From Natrinema ejinorense (GTDB lineage: Archaea; Halobacteriota; Halobacteria; Halobacteriales; Natrialbaceae): DNA of 64,000 bases. The first letter of the stretch is position 1. Every line of letters starts with the position of its first letter. Under the pieces are notes generated by a model that ran no database searches, was not told the origin of the DNA, and was given only the letters and a program-made list of their open reading frames with translations. The position numbers and the translations under genes are program-made. The stretch spans positions 2,170,001 to 2,234,000 of the forward strand of contig NZ_NXNI01000001.1 in NCBI RefSeq assembly GCF_002494345.1. The letters run 5' to 3'. Below are positions 18,973 through 27,402 of this stretch, piece after piece.

Positions 18973-19803
18973 CTACACCCCGCCGGCGGCGTCGAGGACC
19001 GCCTCGTAGGCGTCCGCGTACGCACGGGCGATCCGAGCGGGGTCGTCCCGTTCGGGACCGGAAAGCGCCGGGAGTGACACCCGCTCGAGCGGGTCGAGAT
19101 ACTCGAGGACGTCGGGGACGCGTTTTTCGATGGCCCCGTCTCTGGGGCTCGAGTTGGCGATCTCGCATGCACGACAGTAGCGATCGCCCCGATAGATCCG
19201 TACGCGCCCCGGCTCGACGGCCGCGACGGCGGCGATCGACGCCGGCTCAAGAGTCTCGAGTGGCCGTGCGATATCGCTGTAGGATTCGACGACGGCGATG
19301 TCGGTCGCCTCGATCTCCGCGGCAACTCCCTCGAACGCGGGAACGTACCGCTCTCTCGCGAGGTCGTTGAACTCGTCGACGGTCTCGACGGGGACGGCCT
19401 CGGCGAGTGAAAGCGCGTCGGCGACCGCGTCCGGGACCGTGGCGGTCGCGTTGCGAACGAACAGCGGGTCGTCGCCATCACGTCCGACACGGTCGACGAC
19501 GAACTCCCTGTCCGCCCGGCCGAGCAGGCCGGTCCCACCGCCGGGTGCCGGCTGCCACAGCCGGTGGACGGGATTGAGGCGCTCGGGCGGACGCTCGCGG
19601 CCGTCGGCCGCCGAGAGACGCGCCGCATCCTTTCCGTAGAGCCGTCCGTCGGCGAGCGCGCGTCGACAATCGTCGTGGTCGAACCAGAAGTCGTTCCCGG
19701 CGCGGGGTTTGTAGCCGACCGCGCCGGTTCGCTCGAGCAGACCGGCCGAGAACGTGGTCTTGCCGGCGTCGACGCGATCCGCCCCGACCACGAGGAAGAT
19801 CAT
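18973..19803 (-). CDS. P-loop ATPase/GTPase, dethiobiotin-synthetase-like
   Basis: Predicted soluble P-loop protein of 276 residues. The start MIFLVVGADRVDAGKTTFSA carries a deviant Walker A (GADRVDAGKTT), the form seen in dethiobiotin synthetase and cobyrinate synthases. A Cys pair (CRACE) lies in the second half. The start at 19803 fits because the P-loop strand begins at once, and its ATG overlaps the stop of the small upstream gene by four bases. The pair is therefore translationally coupled. No biotin or cobalamin genes are nearby, so the biochemical role is open. Confidence 0.72.
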   Translation of the reverse strand: MIFLVVGADRVDAGKTTFSAGLLERTGAVGYKPRAGNDFWFDHDDCRRALADGRLYGKDAARLSAADGRERPPERLNPVHRLWQPAPGGGTGLLGRADREFVVDRVGRDGDDPLFVRNATATVPDAVADALSLAEAVPVETVDEFNDLARERYVPAFEGVAAEIEATDIAVVESYSDIARPLETLEPASIAAVAAVEPGRVRIYRGDRYCRACEIANSSPRDGAIEKRVPDVLEYLDPLERVSLPALSGPERDDPARIARAYADAYEAVLDAAGGV

Positions 19804-20066
19804 TCTTTCAGGCCGTAGTAGCCGGGTTCGTCCTCGTCTCGTGGCTCGGCGACCACGAGGTCGTCGGCGTTGGTCATGATCCACGGAATCGCCCAGTCGA
19901 GCAGGACATCCTCGGTCTCGCGGTCGATATCCGCGTCGGGTTCGACCCCCTGTAGCATGCGGGCGATCTCGTAGACGGTATACATCTGGTCGTCCTCGAA
20001 CAGTTCCGCCGGCGTGTAGAAGTCACACGGCGGACGGCTCTCGAACTCGGATTTCGGGACGGGCAT
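19800..20066 (-). CDS. Small conserved haloarchaeal protein coupled to P-loop ATPase
   Basis: Acidic soluble protein of 88 residues (MPVPKSEFESRPPCDFYTPAELFE at the start, ending EDEPGYYGLKE). A helix-rich core with QMYTVYEIARMLQGV looks helix-turn-helix-like in outline, but I cannot assign it. Codon use and acidic content are typical for the organism. It ends in an ATGA overlap with the P-loop ATPase gene, so the two probably act together. The start at 20066 was chosen because upstream sequence is basic and off-composition. Confidence 0.68.
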   Translation of the reverse strand: MPVPKSEFESRPPCDFYTPAELFEDDQMYTVYEIARMLQGVEPDADIDRETEDVLLDWAIPWIMTNADDLVVAEPRDEDEPGYYGLKE

Positions 20067-20188
20067 ACGCTCACGTATCAGCGGCCGACGCCTAAATGGT
20101 TCGTTCGCGTTCGCCTGGAGGCCGGACCGACCGGTCCGTAGCGGAAACGGCCAGTGCATTTTACAGCGTTGCTACTCGAGTAGGGGTG

Positions 20189-21997
20189 ATGGCTTTTCCG
20201 ACGGGTATCGCACCCATTCAACTGATTTACCTGATCGTCGTCTTCAACAGCGTTGCCCTCGCTGGCATCCTCTGGCGACATCGTGGCCGGACCGGGGCGG
20301 TGCCGTTGCTCGTGAACGTTCTGTCGACCGGACTGTGGGCCGGGTCGTTGCTCGCTCGAACCGTCGTCGACCGCGGCCTCGTGGCTCGCGTGTTTCTAGT
20401 GATCGTGTTTCTCAGTATCGGGCTGTATTTGCTAACGCTACTCGTGTTCACGCTCGAGTATACCGGTCGGGAGCGCTTTATCAGACCGTCGATAGTCGCT
20501 GCGCTCTCGATCGAGCCGATTCTGGTGATCATCTTCGTCGCCGTCAACCCCGATGGGTTCTTTTTCGACGTCGTCGATGGCACCGTCGAGTGGGGAATCG
20601 GGTTCTGGATCCACACGGCCTACGCCTACACGATTCTGGCCGTCGTCACGATGTTGATCTTCGGACTGCTCTATCGGTCCCAGGCAGTCTACCGGGGACA
20701 GATCGCCGTCATGCTCGTCGGAACGATCGCAGCCTGGGCCGCCAACAGCGTGTACGTCTTCGATCTGGTCGACGTGGAGGTCTCCCCGGTTGGCTTCCTC
20801 GTAACCGGAATTCTGTACGCGATCGGGATCGTTCACTACCGACTGACCGATCTCGTCCCGATCGCTCGAGATCGCGTCCTCGATAACGTCTCCGACGGGA
20901 TCTTCGTCGTCGACGAACAGGATCGGTTGATCGACCTGAACCCCGCCGGACGGGCCCTCCTCGAAGATATCGATCCCGCACCGATCGGCAAGCGTCTCGA
21001 GTCACTGCTGGCCGACTACCCCGAGTTATGGGACGAGTACCGAGCGCTGACCGCGACTCGGACCGACGGAGACAGCGAGGTCGCGGTCGCTGGCGGCCAC
21101 TATCACCTCCGGATGACACCGCTCGAGGACGGACGTGATCGCCACATCGGCTGGCTGTGTATCGTCCGCGATATCACCGACCGAAAGCGCCAGGAAGCAC
21201 AGGTAGAACGGCAGAACGAACGCCTCGAGCGCTTCGCCAGCGTGGTCTCTCACGACCTGCGGAACCCGCTGAACGTCGCCGAGGGATACCTCGATCTCGC
21301 TCGCGAGGCCGACGACCCCGAGCCGTCTCTCGACGAGATCGAACAGTCACACGATCGAATGGCCGCGATCATCGAGGACGTCCTCGCGTTGGCTCGCGAC
21401 GGGACGACGATCACCGATCCGGAACCGGCCTCATTGGCCGCTCTCGCCGGGCGTGCATGGGAGAGCGTCGATACCGGCGACGCCGGCCTCGTGATCGCAT
21501 CGGAGACGACGATCCTCGCGGATGCCGATCGGGTAACGCGCCTGCTCGAGAACCTGTTTCGGAACGCCATCGAACACGGCGCGAACGAACCCACTTCGCA
21601 GGCGGACCACCACGCTGTCGAACACGGGCCGGCCGACGGCTCGGAGGACACGACGGGGACCGAGGCCTCGGAGCGGTCGTCGCTCACTGTCGAAGTGGGG
21701 ACCGTCGGGACGGATGGGACCGGCGGTCCGACCGGGTTCTACGTCGCCGACGACGGCCGTGGACTGCCGGACGATGGAGACGTCTTCGAGGACGGCTACA
21801 CGACCAATCCGGACGGAACGGGATTCGGTCTGAGTATCGTCTCCGGGATCGCCGCTGCCCATGGCTGGACCGTCGAAGCCGGCGAGAGCGAGCACGGCGG
21901 TGCCCGATTCGAGTTCCGCGGGATCGAGACGGGAGACGACGCGACCGGTTCCACACCCCGGCAGCCAGCGGACACGAACCCGAACGGTGGGTCCTGA
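20189..21997 (+). CDS. Membrane histidine kinase with 7TM and PAS domains
   Basis: Sensor kinase of 602 residues. The first 220 or so hold seven hydrophobic helices, like the N-terminal 7TM histidine-kinase sensor domain. A PAS domain follows (VLDNVSDGIFVVDEQDRLIDLN ... IVRDITDRKRQE). The HisKA helix is FASVVSHDLRNPLNVAEGYL with the phosphorylated His. The HATPase domain shows NLFRNAIEHG (N box), DDGRGLPDD (G1) and GTGFGLSIV (G2), with a Ser/Thr/Glu-rich insert between N and G1. No response regulator is adjacent, so the partner is elsewhere. The ATG at 20189 begins the first membrane helix. Confidence 0.92.
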   Translation: MAFPTGIAPIQLIYLIVVFNSVALAGILWRHRGRTGAVPLLVNVLSTGLWAGSLLARTVVDRGLVARVFLVIVFLSIGLYLLTLLVFTLEYTGRERFIRPSIVAALSIEPILVIIFVAVNPDGFFFDVVDGTVEWGIGFWIHTAYAYTILAVVTMLIFGLLYRSQAVYRGQIAVMLVGTIAAWAANSVYVFDLVDVEVSPVGFLVTGILYAIGIVHYRLTDLVPIARDRVLDNVSDGIFVVDEQDRLIDLNPAGRALLEDIDPAPIGKRLESLLADYPELWDEYRALTATRTDGDSEVAVAGGHYHLRMTPLEDGRDRHIGWLCIVRDITDRKRQEAQVERQNERLERFASVVSHDLRNPLNVAEGYLDLAREADDPEPSLDEIEQSHDRMAAIIEDVLALARDGTTITDPEPASLAALAGRAWESVDTGDAGLVIASETTILADADRVTRLLENLFRNAIEHGANEPTSQADHHAVEHGPADGSEDTTGTEASERSSLTVEVGTVGTDGTGGPTGFYVADDGRGLPDDGDVFEDGYTTNPDGTGFGLSIVSGIAAAHGWTVEAGESEHGGARFEFRGIETGDDATGSTPRQPADTNPNGGS

Positions 21998-22096
21998 AGG
22001 CGGACGGGAAAGACGCTATAGGAGACTCTCACAGCGCATGCGGCGTCGATGCTACGCGCATTGACCCGCCAAAAAATCAGGGTTCGACCGAGTCGT

Positions 22097-22699
22097 CTAC
22101 TCGAAGTGGTCGAGGCACTTCTCGTACTCGTCTGCGGCCTTCTCCCAGTTGACGACGTCGAAGAAGGCATCGATGAAGTCACCGCGGTCCGGACCGTAGT
22201 CGTAGTAGTAGGAGTGTTCCCAGACGTCCAGCGCGAGGATGGGGTGGGAGCCCCAGAGTGCGCCCTGGTCGTGCTTGTCGACCGCGACGTTGCGAAGCTG
22301 TTTCGCAACCGGATCGTATACCAGCAGTGCCCAGCCACCGGCAGCACCGGCAGCGGCCTCGAATTCGCCCTTCCAGCCCTCGTAGGAGCCAAAGTCCGCT
22401 TCGATGCGATCGGCGAGGTCGCCCTCCGGCTCGCCGCCACCGTCTGGCGACATGTTCTCCCAGAACAGCGTGTGGAGATAGTGGCCACAGCCGTTGTGGG
22501 TGACGTTGCTGAGGGCTCCGGGCGTCGAGCCGAAGTCGCCCTCCTCGCGGTTCTCGGCGAGGGTCTCCTCGGCGGCGTTGAGGCCGTTGACGTACCCTTG
22601 ATGGTGGGTGTCGTGATGCCAGGTCAGTACCTGTTCGGACAGTGATGGTTCAAGCGCGTCGTAATCGTACGGGAGTGGTGGAAGTTCGTGGTCAGTCAT
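22097..22699 (-). CDS. sod: Superoxide dismutase, Fe/Mn family
   Basis: Converts superoxide to oxygen and hydrogen peroxide; 200 residues, the normal size. The start HELPPLPYDYDALEPSLSEQ and metal ligands are visible: His in LTWHHDTHHQGYVN, His in THNGCGHYLHTLFWENM, and Asp/His in LALDVWEHSYYYDYGP. The Gln-free GCGHYLH region resembles other haloarchaeal Mn enzymes. The start at 22699 is preceded by GAGGTG about 12 bases upstream, a possible ribosome-binding site; an upstream in-frame Met lacks family similarity. It stands alone on the minus strand. Confidence 0.96.
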   Translation of the reverse strand: MTDHELPPLPYDYDALEPSLSEQVLTWHHDTHHQGYVNGLNAAEETLAENREEGDFGSTPGALSNVTHNGCGHYLHTLFWENMSPDGGGEPEGDLADRIEADFGSYEGWKGEFEAAAGAAGGWALLVYDPVAKQLRNVAVDKHDQGALWGSHPILALDVWEHSYYYDYGPDRGDFIDAFFDVVNWEKAADEYEKCLDHFE

Positions 22700-22901
22700 A
22701 GTATGCACCTCACGTTCTGTATCGGTATCTCGCCTGTTAAGTTTTGAGGAGTGGGACGATATCACACCACATAAGTCTCGACCGCCCCGTCCGGCGATTT
22801 ACCGACACTCCGCTGGTTCCACCACGAACTGAGTAGTAAACCTTTCGGCGGTTCCGATCGGCATTCAGTACGGCCACGAGTAGAGCACCGTTCGCGTCGC
22901 G

Positions 22902-23321
22902 CTATCCGATCTCCTTGTACCGTGCGTGTTCGAGCCACTCCTCGACGGAGGGCTGGCCCCAGTACCGAACCGTCTCGCTTCGCCGGTCGTGTTCGAGGAT
23001 CCCCGCGTTCTCGAGTTTCGGAAGGTGGGCGTGTTGGAGTTCCATCCGTACCGCCATCTGTTCGTCCGACGAGACGGAGTCGTGAGTCCCATCGAACTCC
23101 GGGTTCGCGTTCGGCTCCGCCCCCACGTCGTCGTCTGCTGCCGTCCGTTCGAACGCGATGACGGCCTCCGTGAGTCGTTCGATCGTTGCGACGCCGTCCG
23201 ACTGATCGGCGAGAGCGTAGAGCACGTACCGCCGTCGACGGTTCGAAAGGAGATCGAAAACGAGGTCGAGTGATGGCGTCCCCTCCGCCCTCACCATGGC
23301 CATACCCTCCGTATCACGCAT
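22902..23321 (-). CDS. Winged-helix (DUF7344-type) transcriptional regulator
   Basis: Haloarchaeal regulator of up to 139 residues. It has the LDLVFDLLSNRRRRYVLYAL opening of the DUF7344 winged-helix family and a second helix-wing unit ending ELQHAHLPKLENAGILEHD and TVRYW. Met codons at 23321, 23303 and 23297 are all possible starts. No partner gene is adjacent: superoxide dismutase lies 202 bases downstream on the same strand and ndk lies 307 bases upstream. Target genes unknown. Confidence 0.8.
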   Translation of the reverse strand: MRDTEGMAMVRAEGTPSLDLVFDLLSNRRRRYVLYALADQSDGVATIERLTEAVIAFERTAADDDVGAEPNANPEFDGTHDSVSSDEQMAVRMELQHAHLPKLENAGILEHDRRSETVRYWGQPSVEEWLEHARYKEIG

Positions 23322-23628
23322 TCACGAACCACCTACCGTGTATTACCATTCGAAACCACCAACCACCTCTACTACAGCCGCCACATTAGACTTTACGTAT
23401 CTCTAGAAAAGTACATATATCTAATAATATACGAACTATCGGTAGTGGGGCGGGTACTCCCGCCGTCGCAGCCGATCACCGCAATCGGCATTTCACGGCG
23501 ACACGACGACTGAGACGGACCGCTGTCAGTGCCGGCGTCCCCAGAGACGGGTCGCGGGTCGCCGGTCGCTCGGGACAGGGAACCGTCTGAAACGACGTGA
23601 GAAAAACGGCACCCGATGTCGCGTCTCC
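23322..23628. other. Intergenic region with AT-rich tract and dispersed element
   Basis: Between ndk and the DUF7344 gene, both leftward. 23392-23440 is strikingly AT-rich against the surroundings and, on the minus strand, includes TATA-like and T-rich stretches that could end ndk transcription or start the regulator's. 23513-23588 is one copy of the dispersed paired-end element. No coding sequence is supported. Confidence 0.5.
23513..23588 (-). repeat. Dispersed structured element, copy A
   Basis: Element of 76 bases read on the minus strand: it opens AGACGGTTCCCTGTCCCG, contains CGCCGGCACTGACAG, and closes GGTCCGTCT. The ends can pair (AGACGG with CCGTCT, extended by CTGTC with GACAG). It begins 40 bases after the ndk stop codon. 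Copies B and C share the two ends and the CGGCACTG core but differ in the middle. Confidence 0.72.
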
Positions 23629-24093
23629 TTACTCGTAGAGCCACTCGGCGTCGTGTTGATCGTAGTCGATCAACTCGTCGTCGTCGAAGTGGATCGCGAT
23701 TTCGCGTTCGTTTGCGCCTTCGTCCTCGTGGTCGGCGGCGTGAACCACGTTCCGACCGAGATCGAGCGCGTAGTCGCCCCGGATCGTTCCGGGTGCAGCC
23801 TCGAGCGGGTCGGTCTCGCCGATCATCTGGCGGACCTGACGGGTCGCGTCCTGGCCCTCCCAGACCATCGGGACGACCGGTCCCGAGGTGATGAAGTCCA
23901 CGAGGTCGTCGTAGAACGGCTTGTCCTCGTGTTCGCTGTAGTGTTCTTCTGCCCGTTCGCGGGGCATGTTCTCGACTTTGATACCGACGAGCTTGAGCCC
24001 GCGGTCCTCGAGTCGAGAGACGACTTCGCCCACGAGTCCGCGTGCGAAGGCGTCGGGCTTGACCATCACGAAGGTGCGCTCGTGATCGCTCAT
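23629..24093 (-). CDS. ndk: Nucleoside diphosphate kinase
   Basis: Transfers the gamma phosphate from ATP to nucleoside diphosphates; 154 residues. The opening ERTFVMVKPDAFARGLVGEV, the RGDYALD segment, and the active-site loop GRNVVHAADHEDEGANEREI with the phospho-accepting His (NVVHAAD; bacterial NVIHGSD) are visible. It is the last gene of the rpl7ae-rps28e-rpl24e-ndk operon, an arrangement shared by archaea, and its start overlaps the rpl24e stop by four bases. Confidence 0.97.
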   Translation of the reverse strand: MSDHERTFVMVKPDAFARGLVGEVVSRLEDRGLKLVGIKVENMPRERAEEHYSEHEDKPFYDDLVDFITSGPVVPMVWEGQDATRQVRQMIGETDPLEAAPGTIRGDYALDLGRNVVHAADHEDEGANEREIAIHFDDDELIDYDQHDAEWLYE

Positions 24094-24458
24094 TGTTCGG
24101 CTTCCTCGGCTTCGTCAGCCGCTTTGGCTTCTTCCGTCTCGTCGACGGTTTCGTCCCCCGCGGACACGTCGTCCTCGTCGTCGACGGCATCCGTCTCGAG
24201 GTCCTCGTCGTCGCCGGCCTCGACCTCTTCGGTCCGGTCGACTTCCTCGTCGGCAGGCGTGTCAGCCTGTGCGGGACCCTTGCCGCGACGACCTTCTTCG
24301 GTCCACTCGAGGTCGCGCGGTTCGCGCCCGAGCTTGAAGTTTTTCTCCGCCTTGGAGTCGACGAAGTGGAGCACGGTGCCGTCCGTCTGGACGTACATGA
24401 TGCCCGTTCCGGGTTCGATCTCTTCGCCCGTGTAGTCGCAGGTTCGTTTCTCGACCAT
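24090..24458 (-). CDS. rpl24e: 50S ribosomal protein L24e with long acidic tail
   Basis: Zinc-ribbon ribosomal protein of the large subunit. The first 60 or so residues are the L24e core (CDYTGEEIEPGTGIMYV, then KAEKNFKLGREPRDLEW). Only the first Cys of the usual zinc pairs is visible (CDYTG), the second member being changed, as in some halophiles. The remaining 60 residues are almost entirely Glu, Asp, Ala and Thr, doubling the usual archaeal length. It sits between rps28e (one shared base) and ndk (ATGA overlap). Confidence 0.92.
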   Translation of the reverse strand: MVEKRTCDYTGEEIEPGTGIMYVQTDGTVLHFVDSKAEKNFKLGREPRDLEWTEEGRRGKGPAQADTPADEEVDRTEEVEAGDDEDLETDAVDDEDDVSAGDETVDETEEAKAADEAEEAEQ

Positions 24459-24682
24459 TATTGTCCTCCGATGGAGTCGGCCTCGCGGGCGGTCTCACGA
24501 AGTTGGAGTACGTCCCCTTCGCGGACCGGCCCGAGGCAGTTACGGGTGATGATGCGTCCCTGGTTCTCGCCCTCCTTGATTCGGCATTTGACCTGCATGG
24601 CTTCGCCGTGCATGCCGGTCTTGCCGACGATCTCGATGACCTCGGCGGGCGTAGAGCCGCTTTCTTCCTCTTCAGCACTCAT
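24458..24682 (-). CDS. rps28e: 30S ribosomal protein S28e
   Basis: Small-subunit OB-fold protein of 74 residues. [34 protein letters not shown] and the terminal [20 protein letters not shown] are the conserved S28e sequence. It follows rpl7ae by 11 bases and shares one base with the rpl24e start, in the usual archaeal operon order. Confidence 0.97.
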   Translation of the reverse strand: MSAEEEESGSTPAEVIEIVGKTGMHGEAMQVKCRIKEGENQGRIITRNCLGPVREGDVLQLRETAREADSIGGQ

Positions 24683-24693
24683 CTCTGATCACC

Positions 24694-25056
24694 TCAGTCG
24701 AGGTCCTCGACCTTGTCGGCGATGTCCTCGACGTCGTCTTCGGCTTCGCCAGCGTCGACGATCGCCGCAGCGGCCGAGCCGACCTCGAGACCGGCTGCGT
24801 GGCCGACGTCGTCCTGGGTCTCGATAAAGACGACGGGAATGCCCTTCTCGTCGGCGAGCTCCGGGAGATGCATGACGATCTCCTCGGGGGAGACGTCTTC
24901 GGCGACGTAAACGAGATCGGCGTTGCCGCGCTCGATCGCCTTCGTGGTTTCGTTCGTTCCTTTCTTTACTCGTCCGGTGTCTCGTGCGACCTCGAGCGCC
25001 TCGAGGGCGTCGTCGGCGAGGTCTGCTGGGATGTCGGTGGTTACGTAAACTGACAT
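24694..25056 (-). CDS. rpl7ae: 50S ribosomal protein L7Ae
   Basis: RNA-binding protein of 120 residues that recognises kink-turns in 23S rRNA, box C/D and H/ACA guide RNAs and RNase [25 protein letters not shown] is the kink-turn-binding loop, and [20 protein letters not shown] and [22 protein letters not shown] follow. First gene of the operon. The start at 25056 is preceded by GAGAGGTGA, matching the 16S rRNA tail, and by an unusually long leader. Confidence 0.97.
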   Translation of the reverse strand: MSVYVTTDIPADLADDALEALEVARDTGRVKKGTNETTKAIERGNADLVYVAEDVSPEEIVMHLPELADEKGIPVVFIETQDDVGHAAGLEVGSAAAAIVDAGEAEDDVEDIADKVEDLD

Positions 25057-25212
25057 TGGTTGTTCACCTCTCCTACACGTGGGCTCGCGCTCCCCTGCCG
25101 TCCGGGCACTGGGTACCCGTACCGGGTCGATCCCGGCGAAAGTCCTGTGAAGCTAGGAGCATCATCAACCCCGCGTAGGGTGTACACCTGAATAGCGTTG
25201 CCCCCCTTAAAA
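25057..25212 (-). promoter_or_regulatory. TATA box and long structured leader of the rpl7ae operon
   Basis: TTTTAAG at 25206-25212 (minus-strand reading) is the likely TATA box, giving a leader of about 125-130 bases before the ATG at 25056, long for a haloarchaeon. The leader carries a 5-bp hairpin, CCGGG-ATCGA-CCCGG, plus GCTCCTA, which is complementary to TAGGAG overlapping the ribosome-binding site GGAGAGGTGA. L7Ae is known in other archaea to repress its own mRNA through a kink-turn; a clean kink-turn is not evident here. Bases 25213-25497, up to the oleate hydratase stop, hold nothing I recognise. Confidence 0.5.
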
Positions 25213-25497
25213 GCGTGTTCAAACGCATGACGCCGTGGGATACCACCGCACGGCGGACCGGTCTCCCGTTCAGGTTCAGCCAGCCCCTCGTTCCTCGACG
25301 CCCGCTTTCAATTCGTGGTGCAGGCTCGCGGTCCCGCCGTCGGACTCCGTCGAAACGCCCGCTTCCGCGAGGCCCTATAGTCGTCACTGGACCGATTACA
25401 CACCGATCGCACGACGGTCGTGCGATCCGAGTGTGCGGTGGCGACGAGAGCCGCCCCGTCCCGAGTCCGATCGGTTCCGCCGTCGTTCGTTCGAGAC

Positions 25498-27105
25498 CTA
25501 CCTGAACGCGGCTTTCGCGGCGTCGACGAGGACCTCGGGTTCGTACTGATGTGTACTCACGGGCGGAACCTCACGATCCACGTCCATGAGGTCGTAGACT
25601 GCCATCATCGCGGATCGCACCGAATACTCGACCGTGAAGACCACGTCCTGTGGGACCTCGGCGAACTGTCCGATAAACGCCAGGTTGTTCGATCCCGGCG
25701 GAACGACGTCCGGTCGATCGCCGGGGGTTCGGGGCATGAAGTGGCTCGTGATAAACGGCATGTTGCAGGGGATACAGTTCGCGTCCTCGAGAACCGCCGG
25801 GAGTTCGTCGAGGTATCCGAGGTGGTAGCAGAGTTCCTCGAGGATCTCTTCGCCGGTACAGTTCTCCATCTTCTTCTCGACGTGGTTCCCCTCCTCTTCG
25901 GGGAACAGTCCGTATCCCCAGAAGACCTTCACGTCGTCGGGCTGGTTCGCGAAGTGGGGCTGGGCGGCGACGACGATGGACATCAACCAGTTCGACTCGG
26001 TGAAGGTGATCAATCCGTTTCCGGGCGCTTCGCCGGTGACCTCGACGATGTGCTCGAGCAGGTCCGGTTCGTCCAGCGTGACGGTGTACGACGGCCACTT
26101 CGTCTCCTGAACGTGGTCGGCGAAGGCCGACGGCGTCCCGAACTCGGGGTTGTCTTCGACGATGTTCGTCCAGAGTTCGAAGGACGCCCCCGTCGTGTTC
26201 AGTTCGGGCGCTTCGGTCATCGATCCGAGATCCGAGCCATCGGTCATCGACCCGTTGGTCACGAAGACGAGATCGGTCGGCTCGACGTCGATCGTCTCGG
26301 CCGTTCCGTCGGCCTCGTAGTGGATCGTTTCGACGGTCTTGCCTTCCCGACCGGGCACGATGTCCATGTCCGTCACTTCACAGCCGCCCCGGAACTCGAC
26401 GCCGTGGTCTTCCAGCCACCGCCGAATGGGGCGCACCATCGAGTCGTACTGGTTGTACTTGGTCCGGTGGATGCCCTCCATGGTGTTCAACCGGGGGAAC
26501 TCGTGCATGAAGCGGTGCATGTATCGGCGCATCTCCGCGACGCTGTGCCAGGGCTGGAAGGCAAACGTCGTGGCCCAGATGTACCAGAACGGCGTCTCGA
26601 AGAACGACTCCGAAAACCACTCTTCGATCCGCGTGTCGCCGAGTTGCTCCTCGGGCGTCAAGACCAGTTGTAATAACGAGAGCCGATGCTCTATCTCGAA
26701 GTCGTACGACGAAACGTCCAGTACGTCCTGATCGTCGCCCAGCAGCCGTGCGATCGCATACGTCTGGTGTGCTTCGTTGAACTCGTCCATCACGTCCTTG
26801 ATCGACCTGTCGCGGTCTTCGAGCGAGGGGATCGTCTCGAGCAAGTCCCAGGTACACTCGTACGTCGGGAAATTCATCATCCGGCCGCCACGGATGACGT
26901 ACCCCTCTTCGGGCGAGCCGGCCCCGTCGAGTGCCCCGCCCATCACGTCCAGTTTCTCCAGCACGTGTACGTTCTCGCCGGGCAGTTCGCCGTCACGAAC
27001 GAGGAACGCAGCCCCGGCGAGGGACGCGATGCCCCCGCCGACGAAGTACGCTTCCCGTTCCGAGCCGTCCTGTCGTTGGGTACTCTCGTTACTCATATGA
27101 CTCAC
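25498..27105 (-). CDS. Oleate hydratase / myosin-cross-reactive-antigen family flavoprotein
   Basis: FAD enzyme of 535 residues, near the family's usual 530-590. The FAD site REAYFVGGGIASLAGAAFLV is followed by VLEKLDVMGGALDG and the RGGRMMNFPTYECTWDLL block. Later conserved blocks are NQYDSMVRPIRRWLEDHGV, NGLITFTESNWLMS and the closing NLAFIGQFAEVPQDVVFTVEYSVRSAM. Members add water to the double bond of unsaturated fatty acids. The start may be 27105 or the Met three codons later. It diverges from tmcA. Confidence 0.9.
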   Translation of the reverse strand: MSHMSNESTQRQDGSEREAYFVGGGIASLAGAAFLVRDGELPGENVHVLEKLDVMGGALDGAGSPEEGYVIRGGRMMNFPTYECTWDLLETIPSLEDRDRSIKDVMDEFNEAHQTYAIARLLGDDQDVLDVSSYDFEIEHRLSLLQLVLTPEEQLGDTRIEEWFSESFFETPFWYIWATTFAFQPWHSVAEMRRYMHRFMHEFPRLNTMEGIHRTKYNQYDSMVRPIRRWLEDHGVEFRGGCEVTDMDIVPGREGKTVETIHYEADGTAETIDVEPTDLVFVTNGSMTDGSDLGSMTEAPELNTTGASFELWTNIVEDNPEFGTPSAFADHVQETKWPSYTVTLDEPDLLEHIVEVTGEAPGNGLITFTESNWLMSIVVAAQPHFANQPDDVKVFWGYGLFPEEEGNHVEKKMENCTGEEILEELCYHLGYLDELPAVLEDANCIPCNMPFITSHFMPRTPGDRPDVVPPGSNNLAFIGQFAEVPQDVVFTVEYSVRSAMMAVYDLMDVDREVPPVSTHQYEPEVLVDAAKAAFR

Positions 27106-27370
27106 TCTCCGTGCTCTCGACCGTCGTCTCGTTTCCCAGGTGTAGCCGGTGCAGCTCCGTGTTGCTGTACATTTCCGATCACGTTCAAATTTTTGATACG
27201 AATGGTATTGAAAGGGTGAAGCGATTCTCGTGGGGCGGAAATCATAAACCAGTTATATGTTTTTAGATATCGCCCACACCAATCAGAAGCTGCTGTGGTA
27301 ACCGCTGTACACGCTCGGCGTTCGGCGGAACGGACGTCGCTGTTCTCGAGGGGAGGGAACACGCATGCGA

Positions 27371-27382
27371 GATTATTATATT
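27371..27382 (+). promoter_or_regulatory. TATA box of tmcA
   Basis: ATTATTATATTC is centred about 27 bases before the ATG at 27403, the distance for a leaderless archaeal mRNA. The remainder of the 297-base divergent region contains AT-rich stretches (27185-27215 and 27245-27270) that probably include the leftward promoter of the oleate hydratase gene. Confidence 0.55.
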
Positions 27383-27402
27383 CGAGCCCACAAAGCGGCC
27401 GT

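Noticed and set aside
25160-25185. TTGATGA in the rpl7ae leader as a box C of a C/D RNA
   Set aside because: No matching CTGA box D or flanking complementary stem was found at a usual distance.
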